From NCBI GenBank assembly GCA_900539595.1, contig UQCQ01000002.1, forward strand, positions 1 through 64,000: a stretch of 64,000 nt of DNA, written 5' to 3'. Below the pieces are notes generated by a model. It had not been told where the DNA came from. It did no database searches and saw only the letters and a program-made list of their open reading frames with translations. Of the stretch, positions 24,516-32,972 are shown piece after piece. The number at the start of each line of letters is the position of its first letter. Positions within the stretch are counted from its first letter, which is position 1. The translations under genes were made by a program, and so were the position numbers. The stretch is from an uncultured Mollicutes bacterium (GTDB lineage: Bacteria > Bacillota_I > Bacilli_A > RFN20 > CAG-826).

Positions 24516-26204
24516 TTAGGCTTTTTGAATTTTCAATTCGGCAATGGCGCTTGTTCCGCTTCCTTGAATATGGACCGAAAACGACCATCCAAGCGATTCT
24601 CCGTTGTTCATTTTTCCTTTTTTAATGAATTGATTTCCAAACGTGGACATCGAAAACGACTCCCTGTCGCGGAATAAGTCGGCATCGCTAATAGGTAGTT
24701 CGCATTGATGCGTTGCCTTTTCATCGTTACGAATTAATTGCAATTGATTGTAATCCGCGTACTTCTTCCCTAGAACGCTAACGTAATCTTCCGTTCCGGA
24801 AGCATAATACGTGTTGGAAAAAGCAAGGGTTACGCCACAATTTTCAAGGGTAGGATCCGAGGTAATTTGCGAAGCCATGAAATCAACGCTTTGATCTTGC
24901 ATTTGAGTATAGGTCAAATAGGCTAAACGGGTATCCACGTGCCAAACACGAATCCCACTAGAAGTTGGACCAGTTGGACATTCGCTATAGGAATAGGTCG
25001 AATCCAATTGATTAAGGCCAGTAGGGGTGTAGAACTCAAGTAGCAGATATTCACCAAACGCCGAATCCACGCTTCCCGGGTTAGTAGAAAGCAAAACGGC
25101 GTCTCCCGTTTCCGTGAAAGGGCGAAGGGATATTTTGCAATCTTCCGTTGGAATATAGGGATCCGTCCAGCCTAAAGTCAAAGAGGAATAGGGGTCATGA
25201 GAGCCCACATTCATGTCTTGCATCGAAAATCCACCAGCAGGATTGTATTGTTGGCTATAGTCGTAATAATCATCTAAACCAAAGGCGTGGCCCATCTCAT
25301 GAATATAAGTATGGGCATCTAATGTGCAGTGGGAGGTATCCCCACCGCCGTAAGTCGATCCCACGCGTTTTTTCGTTTCGTTTCCTTCCGAATACATGAA
25401 GTCATAACTTGCCCAGAAGAAGACGTTTGCGCCAGGGCTAGCCACGTTTTGCTTATCACCGTCTTGAATCCAAAAAGTATAGGCCCAAAGATTGGACGCA
25501 TTATTGTTATTTAACGAAGCGTAGTCCGGCGCCCCATAAATCAGCATGACGCCATCTAAATATCCGTCTCCATCCAAATCATAATCTTTCCGGGATTCCC
25601 TAGGATTGGATGCAAAGTAAGCGTCGGATGCTTTTTGCACAAGCGTCATGGTATAGTCTGCCCCGGATTCTTCGGAATAATAGGAGGAAGAAGATTTTCC
25701 ACACTCATACCAACTAGCAACGGTCCCTTCTAGCACTAACCGACCATGAGACAACGTTTCATAATAGGATTTAACGCTATTCCAGCCCGTTTCTTCTTCC
25801 GTTCCAAAATAGGCCGTTTCGATATCAGAACGAACTTGCTCTTTTTTATCGGAGGCAATGTACTTGCTGGAATTCGTAAACCAAATGGGAATCACTAAAA
25901 GTTTAGCCTTACCAAGGCTTGGGGTAGCGCTCAACGCGTAGACATTATTTTCCATGTAATCCGCCATGTTCTTGGCGATTTTCGTCTTTTGGTTAAAGGA
26001 AGGGAAATTAGGGTCTTTGGAAATGGAAGAGGACGAAGACGAAACGGAATCATGGCCTTTATCGCTTTCGCTTGAAGATTGCTCTTCTTTTTTCGATAAG
26101 GAAGAAAAATCTTCCGGGCTTATCGGGGAGGAAGGCGAAACTGGGCGAACCGCGCAAGAGGCTAACAAAAATAAGGAGCTGAATAATAAAATCGTTCTTT
26201 TCAT
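24516..26204 (-). CDS. M6-type (immune inhibitor A-like) metalloprotease lipoprotein
   Basis: Predicted secreted zinc protease tethered to the membrane. A lipoprotein signal peptide ends at LLASC (lipobox Cys 17), followed by a Ser/Glu-rich linker (about 20-65). The catalytic motif is YIHEMGHAFGLDDYYD (around 310), the HExxHxxGLxD arrangement of M6 peptidases. DLDGDGYLDGV (around 210) is a calcium-binding-type loop. The C-terminal 150 residues are probably a beta-rich domain. The 562 residues are intact. The gene has no partner genes and converges with plsC. Natural substrates are unknown; host or dietary protein is a guess. LspA encoded in this window would process its signal. Confidence 0.85.
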   Translation of the reverse strand: MKRTILLFSSLFLLASCAVRPVSPSSPISPEDFSSLSKKEEQSSSESDKGHDSVSSSSSSISKDPNFPSFNQKTKIAKNMADYMENNVYALSATPSLGKAKLLVIPIWFTNSSKYIASDKKEQVRSDIETAYFGTEEETGWNSVKSYYETLSHGRLVLEGTVASWYECGKSSSSYYSEESGADYTMTLVQKASDAYFASNPRESRKDYDLDGDGYLDGVMLIYGAPDYASLNNNNASNLWAYTFWIQDGDKQNVASPGANVFFWASYDFMYSEGNETKKRVGSTYGGGDTSHCTLDAHTYIHEMGHAFGLDDYYDYSQQYNPAGGFSMQDMNVGSHDPYSSLTLGWTDPYIPTEDCKISLRPFTETGDAVLLSTNPGSVDSAFGEYLLLEFYTPTGLNQLDSTYSYSECPTGPTSSGIRVWHVDTRLAYLTYTQMQDQSVDFMASQITSDPTLENCGVTLAFSNTYYASGTEDYVSVLGKKYADYNQLQLIRNDEKATHQCELPISDADLFRDRESFSMSTFGNQFIKKGKMNNGESLGWSFSVHIQGSGTSAIAELKIQKA

Positions 26205-26250
26205 ATATTTTATTACTTAGTGGTGTGCAAGACGCCACAACTATTCTTTA

Positions 26251-26327
26251 TGGCGCGCCCGAGGCGATTCGAACGCCTGACCCACAGCTTAGAAGGCTGT
26301 TGCTCTATCCGGCTGAGCTACGGGCGC
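26251..26327 (-). tRNA. tRNA-Arg, anticodon TCT
   Basis: The minus strand folds as a cloverleaf: acceptor GCGCCCG paired with CGGGCGC, D arm GCTC...GAGC, anticodon loop CTTCTAA with TCT at 26291-26293, and T arm with GTTCGAATC. The 3' CCA is encoded (26251-26253). TCT reads AGA/AGG arginine codons. It starts 11 nt after the uvrC stop codon and may be processed from that transcript. Confidence 0.97.
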
Positions 26328-26338
26328 ACGGGTGTAGT

Positions 26339-28120
26339 TTATACTTTTTCAAAGGGGTTGTGTAGCCTTGTGTATAGGATTTGCGCCGTTTTTTCGGGAA
26401 GAATTTGTGAAAGTTCCTCTATAGAAGCGTTCAGCAGTGCCTCTCTGCTTGGATAATGCTTCTCTAGTACCTCTTTCCTTTTTATTCCAATGCCAGGAAT
26501 TCCATCAAAAATGCTTTCTGTAGCCTTCTTGGAACGAACATTTTTATGAAAGGTGATCGCATAGCGGTGCACCTCATCTTGCATCCTCATCAAAAGGAAA
26601 AATAATGGGGATTTCGAATCCATCGGGTATACATTTCCGCTTCTATCCATCAATCCGCTTGTTTGGTGTTTGTCATTTTTGAATAGACCAAACAATGGAA
26701 TTTGGGGCGTCCCCGCCTGGTTTAATCCTTCTTCTGCCGCATGGACTTGGGGTAATCCCCCATCCACAAGAATTAAATCCGGCAAAGAGGATCCTTCGTT
26801 TTTAAGGCGAGAATATCTACGCGTAATCACTTCTACCATAGAATGATAATCATCGCCCGCGTTTTCATCTGACAAATGAAATTTCCGATACATCCCTTTC
26901 GCGGATTCTCCGTTAATAAAGCAAACCATCGCGCCGACCGCATTGGAACCTTGTAAATGGGAGTTATCAAAAAGTTCAATTCGATAAGGGGTCGGAATGT
27001 GGAGCATTTTTCCTAAATTTTCCAGCAGTTCCAAATTATCGTCTTCCAGTCTAGCGGTCATAAAATGGGCATCTAAGGCTTGCCTAGCATTCAATTCGGC
27101 AAGGTGCACCATTTCAAGCAATCTGCCTTCTTTTGGGACAATGACCTTGCAGCCTTCATAAACGGCTTCAAAGCCTTCTTTCAATCCTTCTACCCGTGCC
27201 ACGATTTCTTTGGGGAGTTCATGATTTTGATAATATTGCATAACCAAATCGACGATTTGTTCTTCCCGTTGGCCAAAAACGCTTAAAACATGGCAATTCT
27301 TCCCCAAGAGCCGACCCTGCCGATATGTCAGGATAGCTAGCCCTAGATAGCCGTCTCTTTCTGCAAAAGAAATCACATCTCGGCTTATGGTGTCGGTTAC
27401 CACCTCAACAGTTTGCTTAGCCGTTGTGTATTCCAATGAATCTAGGATTTTTTTGTATTCCTGGGCATTTTCAAAATCGAGCCGATCGCTGGCCTCGTTC
27501 ATTTTTTTCTTCAATTCTGCTTTTACGGAAGATGTATCCCCACCCAAAAACCGCTTTATGGATGCGTATAGTTCATCCGTAATTTTAGGATCTACAGGAT
27601 GGACACACGGGGCCAAACACTGGCCCATGGAATAGTACAGGCAAGGCTTATTCGGGATATTTCGACATTTTCTTGTGGGGTAAATCTTATTAAGCAAATC
27701 AATGGTTTGATAGCACGAAGAGCTATTGGGAAACGGACCAAAGTAAAAATAGCGGTCGTCTTTAGCGGCACGAGAAATTTTAAGGAGAGGGTCATTGTGC
27801 TTTTTCAATGCAATATAGGGGTAATGGCTATCATCCATAAGCATGATGTTGTAACGAGGATAATGCGTTTGAATGAGATTCATCTCCAAAATAAACGCTT
27901 CTTTATCGCTATTCACGACAATGAAATCGAAATGATCCACATGGGAAACCATGGCCGCTACCTTTCCAGATTGTGGCCTTAAAAAGTATTGGCTAACCCT
28001 CTTTTTTAAGTTTTTGGCCTTTCCAATATAAATAATTTTATCCTCGGCGTCTTTCATTTGATAGACGCCTGGAGAATCCGGAAGCAGAGAAATAAGCCGA
28101 CTAAGTTTTGGAGTGAGCAT
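26339..28120 (-). CDS. uvrC: Excinuclease ABC subunit C
   Basis: Makes both incisions in nucleotide excision repair. The 593 residues carry the GIY-YIG nuclease (LPDSPGVYQMKDAEDKIIYIGKAKNLKKRV, about 10-90, for the 3' cut), a Cys cluster (CRNIPNKPCLYYSMGQCLAPC, about 150-170), a UVR motif (about 195-235), the RNase H-like 5' nuclease (IELFDNSHLQGSNAVGAMV and LILVDGG, about 365-460) and a helix-hairpin-helix end (IPGIGIKRKEVLEKHY). It starts 2 nt after mutS2 ends and is co-transcribed with it. Confidence 0.96.
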   Translation of the reverse strand: MLTPKLSRLISLLPDSPGVYQMKDAEDKIIYIGKAKNLKKRVSQYFLRPQSGKVAAMVSHVDHFDFIVVNSDKEAFILEMNLIQTHYPRYNIMLMDDSHYPYIALKKHNDPLLKISRAAKDDRYFYFGPFPNSSSCYQTIDLLNKIYPTRKCRNIPNKPCLYYSMGQCLAPCVHPVDPKITDELYASIKRFLGGDTSSVKAELKKKMNEASDRLDFENAQEYKKILDSLEYTTAKQTVEVVTDTISRDVISFAERDGYLGLAILTYRQGRLLGKNCHVLSVFGQREEQIVDLVMQYYQNHELPKEIVARVEGLKEGFEAVYEGCKVIVPKEGRLLEMVHLAELNARQALDAHFMTARLEDDNLELLENLGKMLHIPTPYRIELFDNSHLQGSNAVGAMVCFINGESAKGMYRKFHLSDENAGDDYHSMVEVITRRYSRLKNEGSSLPDLILVDGGLPQVHAAEEGLNQAGTPQIPLFGLFKNDKHQTSGLMDRSGNVYPMDSKSPLFFLLMRMQDEVHRYAITFHKNVRSKKATESIFDGIPGIGIKRKEVLEKHYPSREALLNASIEELSQILPEKTAQILYTRLHNPFEKV

Positions 28121-28122
28121 CC

Positions 28123-30432
28123 TTATTTAAGGTAGACTACGGTCGCACCGCTCCCGCCGTCAAACTCTCCTCCTAATTCAAATTTTTCTACAAAATTCGC
28201 ATGTTTTCTTAGATAATCATGGGTTAATTGGCGAAGCGCACCACTTCCATACCCGTGGATAATGCGAACCTTTTTATACCCCTTCAGACGACAAGCATCT
28301 AAATATTTGGCAATTTCGCAAGCCGCCTCATCAACGTGCAAGCCGATAATATTCAATTCCATGGGCACAGAAGGACCTCTCCCCACGGAATCTAAACGCG
28401 CACCACTACCTCTTGTTTTCTTTTTTTCCGGCGCGAGGCTGGGAAGAACTTGATTCATTTTTGTTTCGAAAGATAATCCATCCGGGGTAATTACATAAAC
28501 GCGATTTCCCTGAATTCTTTGGACTTTTCCAACCAAATCAAAATCAGGTACCTTTACATAATCGCCAACAGAAACAACCGTATCAAAAGTGCTTTCCTGT
28601 TTCTTTTCATCCAAATCCTCAAGCCGTTTTTTCGCCTGGATGACTTGATGAAGTTTAACGCCCGGTTTTGATAGTTCCTTCATTAAATCATCAATTTCGC
28701 TTTTGGCTTTATCCACTAGAATTTTCTTCTCGTTTCTCCATTCGCCAACCGACTTTTCTTCTTTTTGGCGTAGATTATTTTCCTTAATCGTTAAATCGCG
28801 TTCTTTTTTCTCTAATTCAAACTTTTGTTTTGCCAAACTCGCCTTAAGCTCTTCGTTCTCTTTGCTTAGTTTGGATAGTCTTTCAATGGCTTTGGATACA
28901 CTAAGGTCGGCGGATGAAGACATCTCGTTTACCGCATCTTCTAAAATCTTTTCTGGAAGGCCAAACCTCTTGGCCACCTTCAATCCATAGGATTCCCCGG
29001 GTAAGCCAAACTGAATTTTGTAGGTGGGGAGCAGCTTCTCATCATCGAAAAGCATCGACGCATTTTCCACAGAGTCACGGTCGAACGCAAAAGCCTTTAA
29101 GCCTTCAAAATGCGAAGAGATAATAGCCGTGCAATGTTTGCTAAGAAGATATTTAGTAACCGCCTTGGCCAGCGCTTCCCCTTCTTTGGGACTCGTGCCT
29201 GTTCCCACTTCATCCAAAAGAACCAAATCCTTTCCTCCCACCGCATTGCAAATATAGGACAATTTTGAAACGTGGCCAGAGAACGTTGAAAGATTATCGG
29301 AAATGGATTGAGAATCTCCGATATCGGCAAAAATGTTTTGGTAACGAGGGACAATCGCCCCTTCTAAACAAGGCAAAGGCACCGCGCAGGAAAACATCAA
29401 GCAAAGACAGCCTAATGTTTTTAATGCAATCGTTTTTCCTCCGGCGTTCGGACCAGAAATGATGATTATTTTACAATTCGCCGAAATCGAAAAATCATTG
29501 GCAACAACCTTTTTTTGATCTAACAAGGGGTGGCGGGCTCCGGGGATAAACAAACTGCCATCCTCGCTAATTTGGCCCATGTGGCAATGGAATGCTTCTC
29601 CGAAAAGAGCTTTCGACTGAAGAAAATCAAGATAGCCGATGAGACGATTGTTGGTTTTAAGAGCTTCGCTGCAACCGCCGACCTCTTGAGAAATTTCTAA
29701 TAAAATACGAGCGATTTCTTGCTTTTCCTCTCCTTTGAGGATGGCCAGTTGGTTGTTTAAACGCACCAATCTCTCTGGTTCAATGAATGTCGTATTGCCA
29801 CTTCCGGAAATGTCCTGAACGATTCCGTTCACTTTATTTTTGTAAGCGTTAGCAACGGGCAAAACATAATGTCCATTTCTTAACGTCAAGGTCGTGTCGC
29901 TTAAATACTCCTTATTCGCCTCCAAAACTACGCCTAGTTCAGCAGTTATCTGCTTTTCTAACCGTTTCATTGAGGAGCGAATCCGTCGCAATTCCGGTGA
30001 AGCGTTGTCATAAATGGAGAGGTCGGGAGCTATGATTTTATGAATATCCGCCTCCAGAAAATCCATATTGCTCATCGCGAGCAATTTCTCTTGGATTTTA
30101 GGGGATTCCTGACTTTTCTTAAAATAAGAAGAGCAGTCTCTGGCTAATGAAACATCGTGGCAAATTATTTCTAATTCCTCTACGCTTAGCCTACCCCCTT
30201 TTGAGGCCAAATCCAGTAAATGGGATATATCGGCGCCGGTATCAATGGGGAGGCGACCGTAACGGTCTAAACATAAAATCATTTCCGAAGTTCGCGCCGC
30301 CTCTTCTTCCAAAACGCCTTTTTCCAGTGGCTCCAAACATTCGGTCATATGGCGACCGATTTGAGTCCTCGTATGAATAGAGAGCAATCCTTTGATCCGT
30401 TCCCATTCTAAAATCTCGTAAACCGTTTGCAT
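28123..30432 (-). CDS. mutS2: MutS2 ATPase/endonuclease with Smr domain
   Basis: MutS2 proteins suppress recombination and, in Bacillus, also rescue collided ribosomes. At 769 residues it has family length: clamp and lever region, ABC-type ATPase with Walker A GPNAGGKTIALK (about 330) and LVLLDEVGTGTSPKEG (about 405), a long coiled coil (about 500-600), and a C-terminal Smr nuclease domain (LHVDEAACEIAKYLD, then VRIIHGYGSGALRQ, about 695-769). No Shine-Dalgarno precedes the ATG; a perfect TATAAT ends 9 nt upstream, so the message is probably leaderless. rnhC diverges from it. Confidence 0.95.
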   Translation of the reverse strand: MQTVYEILEWERIKGLLSIHTRTQIGRHMTECLEPLEKGVLEEEAARTSEMILCLDRYGRLPIDTGADISHLLDLASKGGRLSVEELEIICHDVSLARDCSSYFKKSQESPKIQEKLLAMSNMDFLEADIHKIIAPDLSIYDNASPELRRIRSSMKRLEKQITAELGVVLEANKEYLSDTTLTLRNGHYVLPVANAYKNKVNGIVQDISGSGNTTFIEPERLVRLNNQLAILKGEEKQEIARILLEISQEVGGCSEALKTNNRLIGYLDFLQSKALFGEAFHCHMGQISEDGSLFIPGARHPLLDQKKVVANDFSISANCKIIIISGPNAGGKTIALKTLGCLCLMFSCAVPLPCLEGAIVPRYQNIFADIGDSQSISDNLSTFSGHVSKLSYICNAVGGKDLVLLDEVGTGTSPKEGEALAKAVTKYLLSKHCTAIISSHFEGLKAFAFDRDSVENASMLFDDEKLLPTYKIQFGLPGESYGLKVAKRFGLPEKILEDAVNEMSSSADLSVSKAIERLSKLSKENEELKASLAKQKFELEKKERDLTIKENNLRQKEEKSVGEWRNEKKILVDKAKSEIDDLMKELSKPGVKLHQVIQAKKRLEDLDEKKQESTFDTVVSVGDYVKVPDFDLVGKVQRIQGNRVYVITPDGLSFETKMNQVLPSLAPEKKKTRGSGARLDSVGRGPSVPMELNIIGLHVDEAACEIAKYLDACRLKGYKKVRIIHGYGSGALRQLTHDYLRKHANFVEKFELGGEFDGGSGATVVYLK

Positions 30433-30441
30433 AACGCAGGT

Positions 30442-30447
30442 ATTATA
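30442..30447 (-). promoter_or_regulatory. -10 element for mutS2-uvrC, leaderless type
   Basis: A perfect TATAAT on the minus strand ends 9 nt before the mutS2 ATG (30432). No convincing -35 and no Shine-Dalgarno are visible. Confidence 0.5.
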
Positions 30448-30486
30448 ACGATTTTTTGAAGACGAAATGAATAAACGCTAGACGCA

Positions 30487-30495
30487 TGCTAAAAT
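30487..30495 (+). promoter_or_regulatory. Extended -10 for rnhC, leaderless type
   Basis: TGC-TAAAAT (TAAAAT at 30490-30495) ends 6 nt before the rnhC ATG. No Shine-Dalgarno lies between. Confidence 0.5.
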
Positions 30496-30501
30496 AAAGT
30501 A

Positions 30502-31446
30502 ATGAGCGACATTTCTACGAATATCTCCTTTCCGGTTTCCGACGAGGAAGCGAAATTAATCGAGGCCTATTACGGCCTAAGCGCATCCCCCACCCATTCG
30601 GACTACATCCGATTCGAAGCCAAAATATCAAACTGCAAAATTACGCTTTACAAAAAGAAAGATGAAAACGGATGCAGCAAAGCTCTTTTTCAAGGCCCGG
30701 GTGCCGTGGGAGAAGCCTCTATTTTTCACGATGTGTCTTCCGCTCAAAAACCCCTCCCGAAAGTCAAAGTCACATTGTCACCCAAAAAACCGTACCCGTT
30801 TCGCGATCAAATCGGTTCGGACGAGGTAGGAACGGGCTCGTTCTTTGGCCCGGTTGTCGTATGCGCGGCTTACGTCGACCGGGCTGGCTATGCCATTCTC
30901 CAAGAATTGGGCGTAACCGACTCCAAAAAAATGAGGGACGAATATATCTTGTCTATTGGCCAAACTCTCGTTCAGCAATTCGATTATTCTTTGCTTGTGC
31001 TGCGGAATGAAAAATACAACCAGGTCTACGAATCCGGCATCAACATGAATGCCATGAAAGCAAAGATGCACAATCAATGCTTATCCAATTTATTCCAACG
31101 CCACCCAGACGTTTCTATTTTTCAGGACCAATTCGCCGAAGAAGGCCTTTATTACCATTATTTAAAAAATGAAAAAAACGTGGTAAGAAACATTGTTTTT
31201 GCTACAAAAGGAGAAACTAAATACCCCTCTGTTGCCCTTGGATCCGTAATAGCCCGGTATTCCTTTTTGAAAGAAATGCAAAAATTAAGTGAGGAACTGG
31301 GCGAAGAAATTCCACAAGGTGCAGGTTCCCAAGTCGATGAATTTGCTAAAAAAATAGCTCAAAATTACTCAAATTTCCCCTGGGAAAAATACGTAAAGAA
31401 AAACTTTGCCAATTTTGCAAAAATTTCTAGCGAAGCGAACGAATAA
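30502..31446 (+). CDS. rnhC: Ribonuclease HIII
   Basis: Degrades the RNA strand of RNA-DNA hybrids; typical of Bacillota. The 314 residues have an N-terminal TBP-like substrate-binding domain (about 1-90) and the RNase HII/HIII core, with the first acidic pair in DQIGSDEVGTGSFFGPVVV (about 100), then GVTDSKKM and FQDQFAEEGLYY. The start has an extended -10 only 6 nt upstream and no Shine-Dalgarno. The last 20 nt overlap the convergent end of rluD. Confidence 0.94.
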   Translation: MSDISTNISFPVSDEEAKLIEAYYGLSASPTHSDYIRFEAKISNCKITLYKKKDENGCSKALFQGPGAVGEASIFHDVSSAQKPLPKVKVTLSPKKPYPFRDQIGSDEVGTGSFFGPVVVCAAYVDRAGYAILQELGVTDSKKMRDEYILSIGQTLVQQFDYSLLVLRNEKYNQVYESGINMNAMKAKMHNQCLSNLFQRHPDVSIFQDQFAEEGLYYHYLKNEKNVVRNIVFATKGETKYPSVALGSVIARYSFLKEMQKLSEELGEEIPQGAGSQVDEFAKKIAQNYSNFPWEKYVKKNFANFAKISSEANE

Positions 31447-32338
31447 TATCTTCAAAAAAAGTCGGAATCGGAGCTTCAAATGACATTTCTTCTTTTGTTC
31501 TAGGATGTTTTAACGTAAGGCGATAGGCGTGCAATAGCTGCCCATTAGAATAGATTTTGCGGTTGTTTTCTCCATAGAGCGGATCTCCAACAACAGGATG
31601 TCCGATATATTCTAAATGAACGCGAATTTGATGGGTTCTGCCTGTCAATAAACGACACCGCAGCAATGTGACTCCACTCTCGCGGAACCGCTTTTCTACA
31701 TGGAAATAGGTTACGGCTTCTTTGCCTTTATTTAAATCAATCGTGTTTTTTAAAGGATTTTTCGGATCTCTTCCAATTGGAGCATCGATTTTTCCGTCGT
31801 CTTCCAAAATAATACCTTGAGCAAGGGCCACGTATTCGCGATGCATCGAATGGTCGCTAAGTTGACTCGCTAAATAAGCATAGGCATCGTCATTTTTCGC
31901 GCAAACCAATAGTCCGCTTGTGTCCTTGTCAATGCGATGAACAATACCTGGACGGACGTCATCTTTAGAATTAGCCAAAGACTTGCAATGATGCAAAAGC
32001 GCATTGACAAGCGTGCCATCAGGATGGCCGTTTCCGGGATGAACCACCAATCCAGCTGGCTTATTAATCACTAAAATATCATCGTCTTCGTAAACAATGT
32101 CTAAAGGCAGTTCTTCTGCCTTTATCGTCGTTTCTTTTTTGGGAAGTTCTCCAAATTGAATTACATCTCCCGTCTCAACTCGATAATGCGGTTTTTCTTT
32201 TTCTCCATTAACCAAAACCCCGTTGGGGGAAGAAAAAAGAAGCTTTACTTTAGTTCGACTCGATTCCGCCCCAAGCAAAGTCAACGCTTCGTCGAGTCTT
32301 TTCCCTGCAATGGAATCATCAATGGTTATGGTTCTCAT
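31427..32338 (-). CDS. rluD: Pseudouridine synthase, RluD/RluA family
   Basis: Converts uridines in rRNA to pseudouridine. The 303 residues have an N-terminal S4 RNA-binding domain (about 13-75) and the catalytic core with NKPAGLVVHPGNGH (about 93), then PGIVHRIDKDTSGLLVCAK (about 130), whose HRIDKDTSG contains the catalytic Asp, and GRTHQIRVHLEYIGHPVVGDPLYG. It follows lspA with a 20-nt overlap and is the last gene of ileS-lspA-rluD, as in many Bacillota (lspA-rluD/YlyB). The exact rRNA target cannot be told. Confidence 0.94.
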   Translation of the reverse strand: MRTITIDDSIAGKRLDEALTLLGAESSRTKVKLLFSSPNGVLVNGEKEKPHYRVETGDVIQFGELPKKETTIKAEELPLDIVYEDDDILVINKPAGLVVHPGNGHPDGTLVNALLHHCKSLANSKDDVRPGIVHRIDKDTSGLLVCAKNDDAYAYLASQLSDHSMHREYVALAQGIILEDDGKIDAPIGRDPKNPLKNTIDLNKGKEAVTYFHVEKRFRESGVTLLRCRLLTGRTHQIRVHLEYIGHPVVGDPLYGENNRKIYSNGQLLHAYRLTLKHPRTKEEMSFEAPIPTFFEDIIRSLR

Positions 32339-32972
32339 CTTGCGTTTTCTCCTCGGGTTTCACCAAACGAGGATCATCACTCCATTCGCTTTTTTTGTTT
32401 TTGTTTTCCTTGATTGAGTCAAGAACCATTAGCACAATTAAATATATGATTCCAATGGTCAGAAAGGAATCGGCCAAATTGAATGTCGCGAAAGGGTTGA
32501 TAAACGAAGTCCCTTTCGAGGGGCCGCCTCCGAGATAAAATTGAATAAAATCAATAACTCCATCAAAGCCCGTGATAGGCATCCAATAAAACGCGCGATC
32601 AATCAAATTGCCTATCGCTCCAGAAGCAAGCAGCATGGCACAGACGCGTTCTTTGTTGCCAAAGGTATTGTCTTTTAAAATCCAGTACCAAACGATAGCC
32701 GTACTCATGACCAGCGAAATCACGATGTTAATGCCGCGTCCAACCTGCATCGGAAGCGTGCTGCCTAGTGAAAAGGCGATAGCAACATTATAGGATTTTG
32801 TAATGTAGAGGAAATTGGGGATGACTTCAATCCCGGGGCCGGTGGTAAGGGGAACTAATCGTTCCACAAGCCACTTTGATCCAAGATCCAACAAAATCAA
32901 GCCAATAGCCCCGATTCCAAACCAAAAAAGAGGTTTGGAATCTTTCCAGGTTAAGTGGCGAAAGAGTTTCAT
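32319..32972 (-). CDS. lspA: Lipoprotein signal peptidase II
   Basis: Membrane aspartyl protease that cleaves prolipoproteins after lipidation. The start at 32972 (MKLFRHLTWKDSKP) overlaps the ileS stop by 4 nt (ATGA), with AAGAGG upstream; a longer reading is rejected. Four membrane helices are visible, with the catalytic Asp residues in GAIGNLIDRAF (about 127) and TFNLADSFLTIG (about 170). At 217 residues it is longer than the usual 150-165, owing to N-terminal residues and a charged C-terminal tail of about 30 (KENKNKKSEW...). It would process the M6 and M13 lipoproteins encoded here. Confidence 0.94.
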   Translation of the reverse strand: MKLFRHLTWKDSKPLFWFGIGAIGLILLDLGSKWLVERLVPLTTGPGIEVIPNFLYITKSYNVAIAFSLGSTLPMQVGRGINIVISLVMSTAIVWYWILKDNTFGNKERVCAMLLASGAIGNLIDRAFYWMPITGFDGVIDFIQFYLGGGPSKGTSFINPFATFNLADSFLTIGIIYLIVLMVLDSIKENKNKKSEWSDDPRLVKPEEKTQDENHNH

